Positions 10,754 to 21,403 of a DNA stretch of 64,000 bases are shown piece by piece. The position numbers and the translations under genes were made by a program. The notes under the pieces were generated by a model, which searched no databases, was not told where the DNA came from, and saw only the letters and a program-made list of their open reading frames with translations. The number at the start of each line of letters is the position of its first letter. Positions within the stretch are counted from its first letter, which is position 1. Origin of the DNA: Platanthera guangdongensis (Eukaryota; Streptophyta; Magnoliopsida; Asparagales; Orchidaceae); assembly GCA_039583875.1 (NCBI GenBank), contig CM077163.1, positions 232,864,646 through 232,928,645 of the forward strand. The letters run 5' to 3'.

Positions 10754-13540
10754 GTGTTTGACTCCTCTTTTAGATCCACCACTCCGCAAGCTCTCCACTC
10801 TTCGTGAACCTCCACCTTGCTCACCTGACATCGTCGACTTGGCCACCCTTCCGTTGCGACCATGCAACGTTTATTTCCTATTTTTCTCCTTCATGTTTAA
10901 AAAAATTGATTGTGACACTTGTGTTGTTGTCAAACACCATCGTATTCATGTTCATCATGTTTCGTTACCAAGTCAATTCCTTTTCATATTATTCATTCTA
11001 ATGTTTAGGGGTCTTGTTCTGTTTCTTCTATTTCTAGATGTTTTGGTTTGTAACATTTATTGACTGTCTCCCACACAACTTAGGTTTATCTCATGAAAAC
11101 TAAAAATGAGGTGTTTTCTATCTTCTAAAAATTTCATACTATGATTTCTACTCAATTTTTTGTCACTATTAAAATATTTTGTAGTGATAATAGTCGGTAA
11201 TATGTCAACACCCCTTTGGAGGACTATCTTGCTACTCATGTCATTTTTCATCAAACCTCGTGTGTTCACTCTCCATCTCAGAACAGAGTCACTGAACGAA
11301 AGAATTGTCATCTCTTGGAGGTGGCTCGCTGCTTACTCTTCACTATGAACCTCCCAAAATACTACTGGGGCGATGCAATTCTCACCGTTGTTGATCTCAT
11401 AATTCGCATGCCCTCTTCAGTTCTGGGATATCAAACCTCCCTTACTATCTTAGGGGTTACACCGACATCTCTATCACCCAAAACTTTTGGTTGTGTCTGC
11501 TTCTTTCACATACATTCTCCAGGTCGGTTCAAGCTTGACCCTCAGAACCTGAGATGTGTGTTCATTGACTATTCACCAACACAGAAGTGGTATAAGTATT
11601 GTCATCCTCCAACTGAACGAACTTTTGTCACGACAAATGTCACATTTCATGAATCTGAATCTTATTATATGCCCTCACTTCATAGGGAGCCCACATGTAC
11701 GGATGAAGTGAGCTCATCTATCTTACCCTTATTGATTCCTTCTTTACATTCTTTACCTACTACTGAGACTCCTAATCAGGGGGAGCCTCCTTATAAAGAT
11801 GGGGTGGAGCTAACACACAGGTTCATCGCACGCCATCAACTCCAATGCCAACTTCGTCAACGGATTCTTCTGAACCTCTCATTGTCCTTAGAAAAGGTAT
11901 CAAATCTTGCACTCAACATCCACTATCTCACTATGTTTTCTATGAGGCGCTAACTTCTTCCTACAAAGCTTTTATCTCCTCCCTTGCATTTGTTTCCATT
12001 CTGTCCACATGGCAAGAGGCTCTTAGGCATCAACAGTGGAAAGTGGCTATGATTGAGGAAATGAATGCTTTGGAAAAGAATTGTACCTGGGAGCTAACTC
12101 ATCTTCCGTATGGAAAGAAGGTCATCAGTTGTAAGTGGTGTTTACTGTGAAACAAAACTTTGAAGGTTTGGTTGAAGGATTCAAAGCAAAGTTTGTGGCA
12201 AGGGGGTATACACAAACCTTGTGGATTGGTTATCAAGACACTTTTGCTCTCATCGCAAAAATGAACTATACACAAGTTTTGCTATCATGTGTTGCGTGCA
12301 ATTGTTGGGACCTTATCCAATTGGACGTGAAGAATGTTTTCCTTCATGAGAATCTAGATGAGTACATATATATGTCTCTCCCTCCAAGTTTTTCTCCTTC
12401 CGGATCTGAAGGGAAAGTGTGCCGGTTAAAAAGGCACTTTATGGCCTGAAGCAATATCTGAGGGCTTGGTTTGGTCGGTTCCAAGAAGTTATGATTTCAC
12501 TTAGATACAAACAAATTCACGCAGATCATACTTTGCTTATTAAAAGGAGAGCAAATTGTTAATTGCGACCAATATGTACGTTGATGACATTGTTATAACA
12601 AGAGATGATATTGAAGAAATAAAAGCTTTGAAAATGAATTTGGTGAGAAAAATTGAAGTAAAAGATCTGGGAAAACGTAAGTTTATTTTTTTGGAATTGA
12701 GGTAGCAAGATCTAAACAGGATATCTTCATCTCCCAGAGAAAATACACCCTCGATTTGCTGGAACAATCCGGTGTGAGTGGCTATAGACCTATAGATACA
12801 CCTATGAAGGTGAATCATAATCTTGGAAGGATGATGGTGACCCTATTAAAGATGTGACTGGCTATCAGCATCTTGTTGGACTTGGAAGATTGATCTATCT
12901 ATTTCATACTCGTCCCGACATAGCTTATGTTGTTAGAGTCGTTAGCCAATATATGCATTTCCCAAAGACAAGACATATGGATGATGTTCATCGAATCTTG
13001 AGGTATTTGAAGATTTCACCAGAAAGGGGGATCCTGTTCACTCTCAATACAGACTTGAAGATTAAAGTTTTTACTGATGCTGATTGGGTCGGTCTGTTGA
13101 AGACATGCGTTCTACATCTGAATATTGCTCATTTGTTGGTGGTAACTTAGTCACTTGGAGAAGTAAAAAACAATCTATCACCTCAAGATTCAGCGCAGAA
13201 GCAGATTTTAGAGCTATGACACATGACATGCGAAGGATTATGGATATGCTCTTTGATGTGTGACCTGGTTTGAATGAGTCTAGTCCCATCTGATTATATT
13301 GTGACAACAAGATTGCAATCAACATTGCTAATAATCTCATTCAGTATGATCGCACTAAGCATATTGAGGTGGACAGACATTTCATTAAGGAGAAAATCGA
13401 GAAGAAGATTATTTGCATTACTTTTGTTCCATTAGAGGGACAACTTGTTGATATCTTGACTAAGAGTCTAAGGGGAAATATTTTTTTTGCTTGTATTGAC
13501 AAGTTGGGTATGAACAATATAACATACCCAACTTGAGGGG
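10754..13540 (+). pseudogene. Copia integrase, reverse transcriptase and RNase H (element B)
   Basis: Integrase remnants include F-I-D-C (about 11060), Q-T-S-C-V-H-S-P-S-Q-N and E-R-K-N (11246-11311), and the F-G-C-V-C-F region (11482). Reverse transcriptase begins at about 12010 (W-K-V-A-M-I-E-E-M-N-A-L) and continues after a frameshift with K-F-V-A-R-G-Y-T-Q. It holds the Y-V-D-D active site at about 12571-12582. RNase H follows from 12854 (R-P-D-I-A-Y; T-D-A-D-W at about 13072). The C-terminal H-I-E-V-D-R-H-F and I-L-T-K-S motifs run to about 13460. At least five frameshifts interrupt it. The D-D-E and YVDD remnants identify the product class only. Confidence 0.75.
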
Positions 13541-13541
13541 G

Positions 13542-13643
13542 TGTTAGATCGTACTCGGTTACCGTTACTTTGCAATGTTTCTTCCCTATATAAAGGGGAC
13601 CCATCTATTGAATACAATAATTTTCCCATTGCCCTAATTAATA
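13542..13643 (+). repeat. 3' LTR of element B (truncated by AC insertion at its last bases)
   Basis: It starts TGTTAGATCG after the polypurine tract and matches 8757-8857. Its last four bases and the first flank base (AATAG, 13640-13644) are the target site of element AC, which begins at 13645. Confidence 0.85.
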
Positions 13644-13644
13644 G

Positions 13645-13783
13645 TGTCATAAGAGGGGAAAATAGACTACTATTACTTAGGAGGAGCCATAATCCCCTCT
13701 ATATATGGAGGCAGATCGGGTTAACCAATACAACATTACACGCCACATAAAATAAGTCGTACATAATAACACATATTGTAACA
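13645..13783 (-). repeat. 3' LTR of element AC
   Basis: On the minus strand it runs from TGTTACAATA to TTATGACA and is preceded by the polypurine tract AAGGGGGAG. It matches the 5' LTR at 1978-2108. Confidence 0.85.
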
Positions 13784-14022
13784 CTCCCCCTTAAGTTGAT
13801 CGTGAGATGTTAATCATGTCCAACTTGACAACAATTCTTCTAAAGGTACTCCACTCAGTCCTTTCGTGAGTAATATCAGCAAGCTGTTAATCAAAGGGAA
13901 CAAAAAGAGTACAAACAAGATTGGACCGGGTTATGAGAATTGTTGATAGCAGCCTTGTTATCGCAATACAGCTGAATGGGATCCTCTTCTGAGATACCCA
14001 GGTCACTTAGCAAAGAGCATAA

Positions 14023-16343
14023 CTAAAGACCTTCACAAACACCATGGGCCAAAGCCCGAATCTCTTCTTTAGCGCTAGATTTTGCCACAACATGCTTTTT
14101 TACTTTTCCAAGTAACAAGATTCCCACCAACAAGAGAACAGTACCCTGAGGTAGATCGACAATCATCGATTGAGCCGACCCAATCAACATCAGTGTAGAC
14201 TTCAATTTTTCGAGTTGACTTTGGGGAAAACAAGATCCCAGTCCCAGGTGAGGACTTGAGATACCTGACTGTGGGCAGCATCTGCATGACGAGTTTTCGA
14301 AACATGCATAAACTGGCTGACAACACTTACGACGTAAGCAATATCAGGACGGGTATGGGCCAGATAGATCAGACTTCATACCAATCTCTGAAATCCAGGA
14401 ACATTTTCAATCTCCTTGATCATCATGACCCATCTTATGGTTCTCTTCAATTGGGGTATCGGTTGGTCTACAGCCACTCATTCCAGTCTTCTCAAGCAGG
14501 TCCAGAGTATACTTCCTTTGAGAGATGAAAATTCCAAGCTTGTACCTTGTCACTTCAATACCCATAAAGTATTTTAGTGCACCCAAGTCCTTTACCTCGA
14601 ACTCAAAAGCCAATTTTTGTTTTAGGAGCTTGATCTCGTCCACATCGTCGCCTGTTATAATAATATCATCAACATAAACAATGAGGGTTGTGTGTTTACC
14701 GGTCTGATGTTTGATAAACAATGTATGATCGGAGTTGCCCTAGTGATACCCAAATGACAACATGGCTCTATGAAATCTCCCGAACCAAGCTCTTGAAGAC
14801 TGTTTCAGCCCATGTAGGGCTTTCTTTAACTTGCACACATTTCCTATTGAACCTTTATGAGTAAAGCCTAGTGGAAGAGACATAAACTTCCTCATCAAGA
14901 TCCCCATGGAGGAAGGTGTTTTTTACGTCAAGTTGCCAAAGGTCTCATACTTTGCAAGCAGCATGGGATAAAAGGACTCTGATAGTGTTCAACTTTGTTA
15001 CAAGGGTCAACGTCTTCTGATAGTCAATCCCAAGGGTTTGGGAATACCCTCTTGCGACCAATCTTGCTTTACACCTTTCAACAACACCTTGAGGGTTTTG
15101 TTTAACTAAGAATACCCATTTGCATCCAACCGGTTTTTTTCCATGAGGAAGATTCACCAAATCTCATGTGTTGTTCCTTTCAAGAGCAGCCATTCCCTCG
15201 AGCATCGCCACTCTCCCCACGGGAATCTCCAGTGCACTCTGCCAAAATACTGGTACGGACAGGGAAGCTAGGGAAGACACAAAGGTCTTATGGGAAGCAG
15301 AGAATGAGTCATAAGAAACATAATTGGAAAGAGGATGTTGAGTACATGATCAAATACCTTTCCTGAGAGCAATGGGAGGTTCAGAAGGCCCTGAGTCAGG
15401 AGCCGGTGTTTGATCTGGTTGCACAGTCAGATCAAGTGTGTTGGTGAGCCTTTGTTTTCGCCTCGTGTACACCTGCAAACTAGGAGCGGTAGGAAGTTGT
15501 CAGGATCACGATCCAGATCTTAGGATCTTACGATCCTACGATCCTGATTTTGTAAAGCAATCCTCGATCCGATCATACTATCAGATCTGATCCTACGTCA
15601 AAACGATTTCATCTATGACCTCGATCCTGACAACCTTGGTAGGACGAGGAGCAGGAGTATCACTCACTTCCAACGATATAAGCTCCCCCTGAAGTGAAAA
15701 ATAAGGTGAAGGAACGGGTAGCAGTACAGAAGAAGGTAGAGGAGAGGGCACAAAAGGGGTATCACCAAGGGCAGAATAATAGGTCTCAGATTCACAGAAC
15801 GTGACATTCATGGCGATAAAAACATCCTTCGTAGGAGGATGAAAACATGTGTAGCACTTTTGTGTAGGAGAGTAACCGATAAAAACACATCTTAGTGCGT
15901 GGTGATTAAGTTTAGTTGGAGGGTGATGGATGTGAACAAAGCAGACACATCCAAACACCTTAAGAGGAAGCTGAGAGGAAGGGACTCAAAGAGTGCCCAG
16001 GGGTGTGGCATTGCCAAGAATGCGAGATGGCATGTGATTAATGAGATACGCCGCAGTAAAGACAACATCACCTCAATAGTATTTTAGAAGATGCATTGTA
16101 GATAAAAAGCAGCGACCCACCTCCAATAGGCGACAATTCTTACACTCTGCAATACCATTTTGAGCAGGAGAGTAAGCACACGTAGTTTGATGAATAATGT
16201 CATGGTCAGCCAAGTACTGAGCAAATTGCGAGTCCAGATATTCACGGTCATTATCACTGCGAAGAATCTGAATGTTGGTTTGAAACTGAGTGTGGATCAT
16301 GTTATGAAAATTTTTGAAGGTAGTAAAACATCACTTTTATTTC
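14023..16343 (-). pseudogene. Copia integrase C-terminal half, reverse transcriptase and RNase H (element AC)
   Basis: Reading down the minus strand: integrase with R-S-D-N-D-R-E-Y and S-P-A-Q-N-G (16300-16073), then F-G-C-V-C-F-V-H-I-H (15958 on). The reverse transcriptase start (L-P-H-G-K-K-P-V-G-C-K-W-V-F) is at about 15155, with an in-frame TGA just upstream where the family has tryptophan. The Y-V-D-D-I-I-I-T-G-D-D active site is at about 14670. RNase H with Y-T-D-V-D-W and S-A-K-E-E lies at 14326-14023. The integrase glutamate of the usual A-E-R-K motif is present as A-E-C-K. Several frameshifts and stops make it non-functional. Confidence 0.75.
15496..15634. mobile_element. Small MITE, 139 bp, in the reverse-transcriptase linker of AC
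   Basis: It has perfect 12-bp terminal inverted repeats (GTTGTCAGGATC and GATCCTGACAAC) and an interior unusually rich in GATC. It interrupts the spacer between integrase and reverse transcriptase of the AC copy. A clean target-site duplication is not evident: GGTAGGA occurs on both sides, but offset. The superfamily is not assigned. Confidence 0.6.
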
Positions 16344-16377
16344 GTAGTACCGCCAGCGAAGGTGCCATTCCTTCCAT

Positions 16378-17195
16378 GTCTTCCCCTAAACACTACATGC
16401 CTCGAATTGAACTCGACGCATGCGTCGACTTCGTCTGGCCTGCGTCGACATGAACTCGACGGCTAGCTCCGATTTCTCCTGCATCGAGATGAACTCGACG
16501 CATGCGTCGATTTCTACTCGACGCAACGTCGACTTCTCTTGCTTGTGTCGACATGAACTCGACGTGCGTCGATATGCACTCGACGTAACCTTCCATGCTA
16601 TCACCCACGATAGTACAAAATTTCGCCGTTCCTGAAAACTTCACTTGTAAACTTGCACACTATACCCAAAGTATGTATGATCAAATACAACGTGAGATTT
16701 AATATCATCAAACCTGAGAGATGCAGAAACGCATGTTCCAACATGAATTCTGTTTCAACGTTAAAACTGCAACGACATTGCTATCCTCGTTGCCAAACTG
16801 CAGTAAACCTTCTCATTTTGTCTCAATTACTTCTGCGGGTTCTAATGAAAGTTATTATTGTCTTTGTTGATCATTTGGATGAAATACATGTTATTAGAGA
16901 TCTAGATTCGTACTATTTCGCCTAATTTTTTCCCCTTCTTGAAAGGCGTATTAACTGAGCTTTTCTTGGAAGCACTTTTGATTTTAATTCAACGAATTCC
17001 CGTTTGCTTATCTAACCCATTGTTTTTATGAATCCTGTAATTATTAACTTCAATATTCATTGTTATTTTGTTTGTCAGACACTCACATGAGCATTGCATC
17101 ATTTTATGACCCCCACTTATTGCCACCCTTGCATTCATACATTAGAGTCCCATTAGATTATAATCAGCTCACTACCTTCATCTTATCCTATGTCA
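16378..17195 (+). repeat. Probable 5' LTR of Gypsy element G, with palindromes
   Basis: The segment lies between the right inversion breakpoint and a primer-binding-like site (TGGTATCAAAGCCC at 17200). A TG start at 16378 and a GTCA end at 17195 are plausible but unproven, since no second LTR is in the window. Its first 210 bp are packed with TCGACG and CGTCGA motifs. Confidence 0.4.
16398..16585. repeat. Cluster of TCGACG palindromes
   Basis: About ten TCGACG or CGTCGA words occur within 190 bp, several preceded by AACTC. The perfect 16-bp palindrome TCGACGCATGCGTCGA appears twice (about 16414 and 16497). It resembles the hairpin minisatellites of the Sirevirus-like element at 46829-58668. 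Confidence 0.7.
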
Positions 17196-17329
17196 AATTT
17201 GGTATCAAAGCCCAAAATTAGGCCCATTTGCATGTTTCGTAGTGGTAAGGTGTTTAGACATATTATGTTAGGGTCCCTTTCTTAGATATCCAACCTACTA
17301 ATTCCAACACAGTTATGTCAATGTCCGAT

Positions 17330-18590
17330 TTCCAAAAAAATTTTAGCTAATCGCTTTGGTCAAATTGACGTACAATTTGACGACCTTAGAATAATTTTGG
17401 AGTCCTGAATACTAGAGTGGGGTGGTCTAGATCCCCATAAGAACCCTCAGGAAGCCATTAGGCCGCAAGTTACCCGCCATGAGGGACATCATGACATTGA
17501 TGAGCAACCAAATCTTATGTTCATAAATAGTATTCCCCAGACTCCTCCAACCTTCTAAGGGGGATTGGAGCTAACCTATGAACGTTGTATGGATCCCACA
17601 TTTGGTCGAAACCACCCTCAAGAAGAATGACCTCAATCCCATTACCTCTTTCATAAAGATCGTGTTGTACCCCATGCACAGTTTGACCATAATAGTGATG
17701 ATGATTATATGGATTATCATGAGCCCCAAAGAGGTTATATTGGAGAGGATGATATCACCTTGTGCATCCATATCGGTGCCCCATCTTTTGATGGTTAGTT
17801 AGATCTGAAGATTTTTAGCAATTGGATTTTAGACATGGACAATTTCTTTGACCCGTACTAGATGACTGATGAGAGATGTGTTCGGTTTACCGTGATGAAA
17901 TTACACGGGTAAGCTAAGATTTTTTGGACGAGTCTTGAGCACTCTTTATACATAGAGGGTTATTATCCCATCACTCGAGGGTATGAAGCAAATGCTCAAA
18001 GAAAAATCTTTACCTGCTTCATATTGATATCAACTTCTAGATCAGCTCCACGCCTTACGACATGAAACCATTTTTGTAGCAGAGTATATGAATCGTTTTG
18101 ACGAGCTTGTTGTTAGGAGTGATATCACATATGAGCATATAACAACTTCCTGGTTTCAGGACGGATTAAGGATTGATATTTGTAGGGAACTTATTTCCCA
18201 CTACCTGGCAATACCAACGTACTATTGGTTCAAGGCAACCTAACCCGCAGTTGGATGGTTCTATGTCTAGTAGGACTCACCAGCAGGGCCCCAATCCATC
18301 CATGTCTACTCGTGCTCCCGTCGACACGAAGGGCAGATCTACTGCCATTGCCCCCCTCCCCCCGCCCTCACCCCCAAACTTGCTATCAATGTCAGGGTAT
18401 TGGCCATGCGGCGACCAAATGGCCCACAAAAAATCTACTTATTGAGGATGACCCCGACCTTAGTACTGAGTCAATGGAGCCACCTGAGGAAGATATTGTT
18501 GTGGCTATCAAAGAGGGTTGGGATCTTAAGGCTGACCTTTCTTTCAAGATGGGTGTTATTTGTTACTACATACACACGGATGAAGATTAG
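17330..18590 (+). pseudogene. Gypsy gag with zinc knuckle (element G)
   Basis: The reading is fragmented across all three frames. Recognisable parts are the gag core around 17870-18160 and the zinc knuckle C-Y-Q-C-Q-G-I-G-H-A-A at about 18380-18412, whose last cysteine is replaced. A Glu/Asp-rich stretch follows (18430-18560), as is usual between gag and protease in this clade. It is non-functional. Confidence 0.6.
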
Positions 18591-18599
18591 AGGCACACC

Positions 18600-20250
18600 A
18601 CCATTTTTTATATATCCCTAGTGCAGGTGGTGCTTGCAAACTTGCTGTAGATGGCGAGAGTTATGTAAATATTGTTGCTCAGAAAGGAATAGAATGTATT
18701 AGGGTGAAATTCTAAGCCCCACCCGCATCCCTACTATGTTATTTGGGTGGGTAAAACCACTATTCAGGTCACTCAGTGTTGCCTCATACGGTCATACCTA
18801 TTAACCTAGTGTCATTTGAGGATAGAGTTTGGTGTGACGTAATTCCTATGGACTTTGCACACATGCTTTTGGGTAGGCCTTGGTTATATGATAAATATGC
18901 CACCTTTTGCGGTAGGACAAACACATGTTTATTTTATGATGAAAGATTCAAAGGGTAGAGTTGACTCCTTGGTTGGTACATGCTCTACAAATCCTTTACA
19001 TGTCATTAGAAAGAGGGATTTTCTACGTGAGAGTAGCAAGTCTGGCATTATATTAAGTGGCCTCCACACATGCATCCGAGAGCTCTACCGAGATTTTGGA
19101 CATCCACCCAGATGTTCGACCTATTCTAGATTTATTTTCTGATAATACACCCGACAAACCTCCGGGAATGTTGCATCCACTGAGAGGCATTTAACATGCC
19201 ACTAACTTAGTACCTAGGGCGTCCTTGCCTAATTTATCCCATTATTGTATGAACCCTATCAAAGGGGAGCCTTGGCGCACTGCTTGAGGCATTGTCGTGT
19301 GACCTTGAGGTCACTGGTTCGAGTTCTGGAAGCAGCCTCTTGCAAAATGCATGGTAAGGTTTACCTAAATTTCACCCTTATGGTGGGACCCTTCCCCGGA
19401 CCCTCACTGCACGTGGATGCCTTTGTGCACCTGGCTTCCTTTTTACCGTATGAACCCTATAGGGCATGCCGAGCTGAAATGACATGTTTGTGATCTTCTA
19501 CAAAAGAAGTTCATACGAGAGAGTTGATTCCTTGCGCTGTTCTAGTCTTTCTTATCCCCAAGCAGGGTGGGAGTTAGCATACATGCATTGACAGTCGCGC
19601 CATCAATAAAATTATTGTGAAGTACCGTTCCCCATTCCTCGACTAGATGATCTGTTGGATTCTATGACTGGTGTCCAAGGCTTTATTAAAAGTGATTTGC
19701 GTAATGGGTATCACCAGATTAGAGTAGGAGAGTGATAAGCGAAAAATGACCTTTAAACCAAAGATGGTCTATATGAATGGTTAGTAATACCATTTTGATT
19801 ATCAACACTCCTAGCATTTTTATGAGGGTTATGCTCCTGCCTTATATAGGAAAGTATTTGATAGTTAACTTCGATGATAATCTTATCGACATCTTCATAT
19901 CAGACTTGTATTTGAAGTTCTCACTTCTCAGGAAGGAGCACTTATATATCAATATGAAAAAATGTACATTTCTTTTTATGTACATTTTTTAGGATATATC
20001 GTGTCTACCATGGGTGTTTTTGTAGACCCCGGCCAAGTTAATCTATTTGTGAATGTAATGTACCCTTGAAAATTCATGAAGCATGTACCTAACTTCAATA
20101 AGGTCTTTGAGGTGGCTTGTGACGCTTTAGGTTTAGGCATTGACGGCATATTGAGCTAGGGAGGGCACTTCATCGCTTATTTCAATGAGAAGTTAAATGA
20201 AGCCCAACAAAAATATTTCAATTATGATTGGGATCATGTATGTCTTACGA
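18600..20250 (+). pseudogene. Gypsy protease, reverse transcriptase and RNase H start (element G)
   Basis: The protease C-terminal part shows V-W-C-D-V-I-P-M-D and L-L-G-R-P-W-L-Y (18827-18894). The linker to reverse transcriptase (P-P-G-M-L-H-P-L) is at about 19158 and resumes after the SINE. Reverse transcriptase includes [11 protein letters not shown] (about 19689). The active site is degraded from the usual Y-F-D-D form to N-F-D-D (about 19868). The RNase H start (A-C-D-A-L-G-L-G-I-D-G) is at about 20119. The frame is broken many times. Confidence 0.7.
19260..19447 (+). mobile_element. Au-type SINE
   Basis: A 188-bp insert begins AAAGGGGAGCCTTGGCGCAC and carries a tRNA-like head with a GGTTCGAGT B box. 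A conserved CCTTCCCCGGACC motif and a short T-rich end follow. These are hallmarks of the plant Au SINE family. It is bounded by a perfect 13-bp target-site duplication, GTATGAACCCTAT (19247-19259 and 19448-19460). It interrupts the Gypsy element G linker, so it inserted later. SINEs are copied by LINE machinery from a Pol III transcript. Confidence 0.85.
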
Positions 20251-21220
20251 CATTGGGGTCATTATCTCTTGTCCAAAGAGTCATTTTCTAACAACTTTTA
20301 GACGATTTTTCTTCGTATAAATTACTTCAGATAAAAGAACCTTTCCTGCATAAATATTTTTTTGTCCCCATTTTTTACATTATTACATTCACACACTGCC
20401 AAGTAGTTACTAGCTGGTGTAAAACAATAAATTTTTTTTTATTGTGATTCCATCCAATTCTTCTGCACAGAACTATTTCCTTGATTTCAGGTTTTGGATG
20501 CCCAAAATAACAGTTTAGAGAAAGGTAGATAGGATAGAGATGGGGATCAAAAGGCCTTAGATATGTGAACCAGTCCTGCATAAATTATGTGCAGTCCCTC
20601 TGTTCATTACATTAACTCACTGCTAAGTAGCTATTTTCTAAGAAGCACAAGTACTTTTTTTCGTATTGTATCTGAAGAATTTCGGAACCCCACACCAAAA
20701 AATCTCAAAAACGTTCTTTTAAATAAAAAAAATCTCAGATGCTCGAAGATACTAGTGGATATTCCTTGGTAAGCACGTATATGCTTAAAATGCTCAAGAA
20801 TTGTGTATTTTGTGATGATGATATGGAGATAGGCGTGCGAAAGAGAAAATGTTACTAATAAGTGAGGCTTGTCTGTCAATTACATACTTCATCCACAATT
20901 CCTATATATATATGATATGATTTTGTGACAAAGATAAGTCTTGCTTTCATTTGCTATATGACATTTGAAATATAATATTTGAAAAAAGGAAAACGGCGTG
21001 AATGTTACATATTAATTTGTATTTATATTTAAATCATAAAAAATTCGAAGGCATCCGTATCATAGGTTTTTTGGAAATTGTGAATTCCGTATCCATATAT
21101 GTATCATGTTTTGTATCTAGTCCCTTGCAACAAAGGTTATTTGATGGTGTAAAGCTTTTTTGTAGGTACATTGCTATCCATCAATTCCTTTACATTCAGA
21201 CATTTTTTTCATGATTTCAG
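20251..21220 (+). other. Intron of the pyrophosphorylase-like gene; no further exon proven
   Basis: This is AT-rich sequence ending in a polypyrimidine tract and AG acceptor at 21220. A short stretch after TTTCAG at 20491 reads 11 codons before a GT, but its phase does not fit the next exon. No other structure was recognised. Confidence 0.4.
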
Positions 21221-21403
21221 GTTCGGTTTACAGAAGAAACACAGCTTCCAGTAGCACAAAAATCAGCAGGTAGCGATAAAATCTTATTGAAATCTCCATG
21301 GGAGATACTAGAAGCACCAACAGGATCTGGAGGAATTTTTGCTTCTCTTGCATCTCATAAAGGTGTAGAGTTTTTACAGGAAATGGGCGTGGAATATGTT
21401 CAG
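21221..21403 (+). CDS. Exon of a UDP-GlcNAc-pyrophosphorylase-like gene (first exon in window)
   Basis: Sixty-one codons are open in phase 0, bounded by an acceptor (TTTCAG at 21215-21220) and a strong donor (CAG/GTAAGA at 21401-21409). The product contains S-P-W-E-I-L-E-A-P-T-G-S-G-G-I-F and M-G-V-E-Y-V-Q. This pattern corresponds to the part of UDPGP-family nucleotidyltransferases, especially UDP-N-acetylglucosamine pyrophosphorylases, where a P-x-G-x-G-G motif is followed by a helix and the G-(V/I)-x-(Y/H)-(V/I) strand. Such enzymes form UDP-sugars from UTP and a sugar 1-phosphate. The next exon (41836-42168) continues the same fold in phase. Family membership is inferred from motif order, and the exact paralogue is not known. 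No stops or frameshifts are present. Confidence 0.6.

Larger units (their letters stand above)
8757..13643 (+). mobile_element. Copia element B (near full length, degenerate)
   Basis: This is a 4.9-kb Copia element with 101/102-bp LTRs, a primer-binding site, and gag, protease, integrase, reverse transcriptase and RNase H remnants in canonical Copia order. A polypurine tract (ACTTGAGGGGG, 13531-13541) precedes the 3' LTR. The 5' target-site duplication GTAAC is at 8752-8756. The 3' copy was displaced when AC inserted, and is found as GTTAC at 1969-1973. The gag resembles that of AC, so the two are related families. Many frameshifts and stops show it is old and inactive. Confidence 0.85.
13645..16343 (-). 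mobile_element. Copia element AC, 3' half (integrase to 3' LTR)
   Basis: On the minus strand this carries late integrase, reverse transcriptase, RNase H, a polypurine tract and a 139-bp 3' LTR. It begins at 16343 just where the plus-strand half ends in the integrase. The outer flank (AATAG on the plus strand, CTATT on the minus) equals the CTATT before the 5' LTR at 1978. This shows that both halves come from one insertion, later separated by an inversion. A 139-bp MITE lies within it. Confidence 0.85.
17200..20250 (+). mobile_element. Gypsy element G, degenerate and 3'-truncated
   Basis: Starting from a primer-binding-like site at 17200-17213, remnants of gag, protease, reverse transcriptase and the start of RNase H follow in Ty3/Gypsy order. 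The sequence loses similarity after about 20250, so integrase and the 3' LTR are missing. An Au-type SINE is inserted in the protease/reverse-transcriptase linker. Confidence 0.75.

Noticed and set aside
19310..19325. tRNA gene suggested by a B-box (GGTTCGAGT)
   Set aside because: It is the tRNA-derived head of an Au SINE with SINE-specific 3' sequence and a target duplication. No cloverleaf is complete.
20491..20524. Possible small exon between TTTCAG and GGTAGAT
   Set aside because: Only 11 codons and one base, and its end phase does not join the exon at 21221 without a stop. Unsupported.
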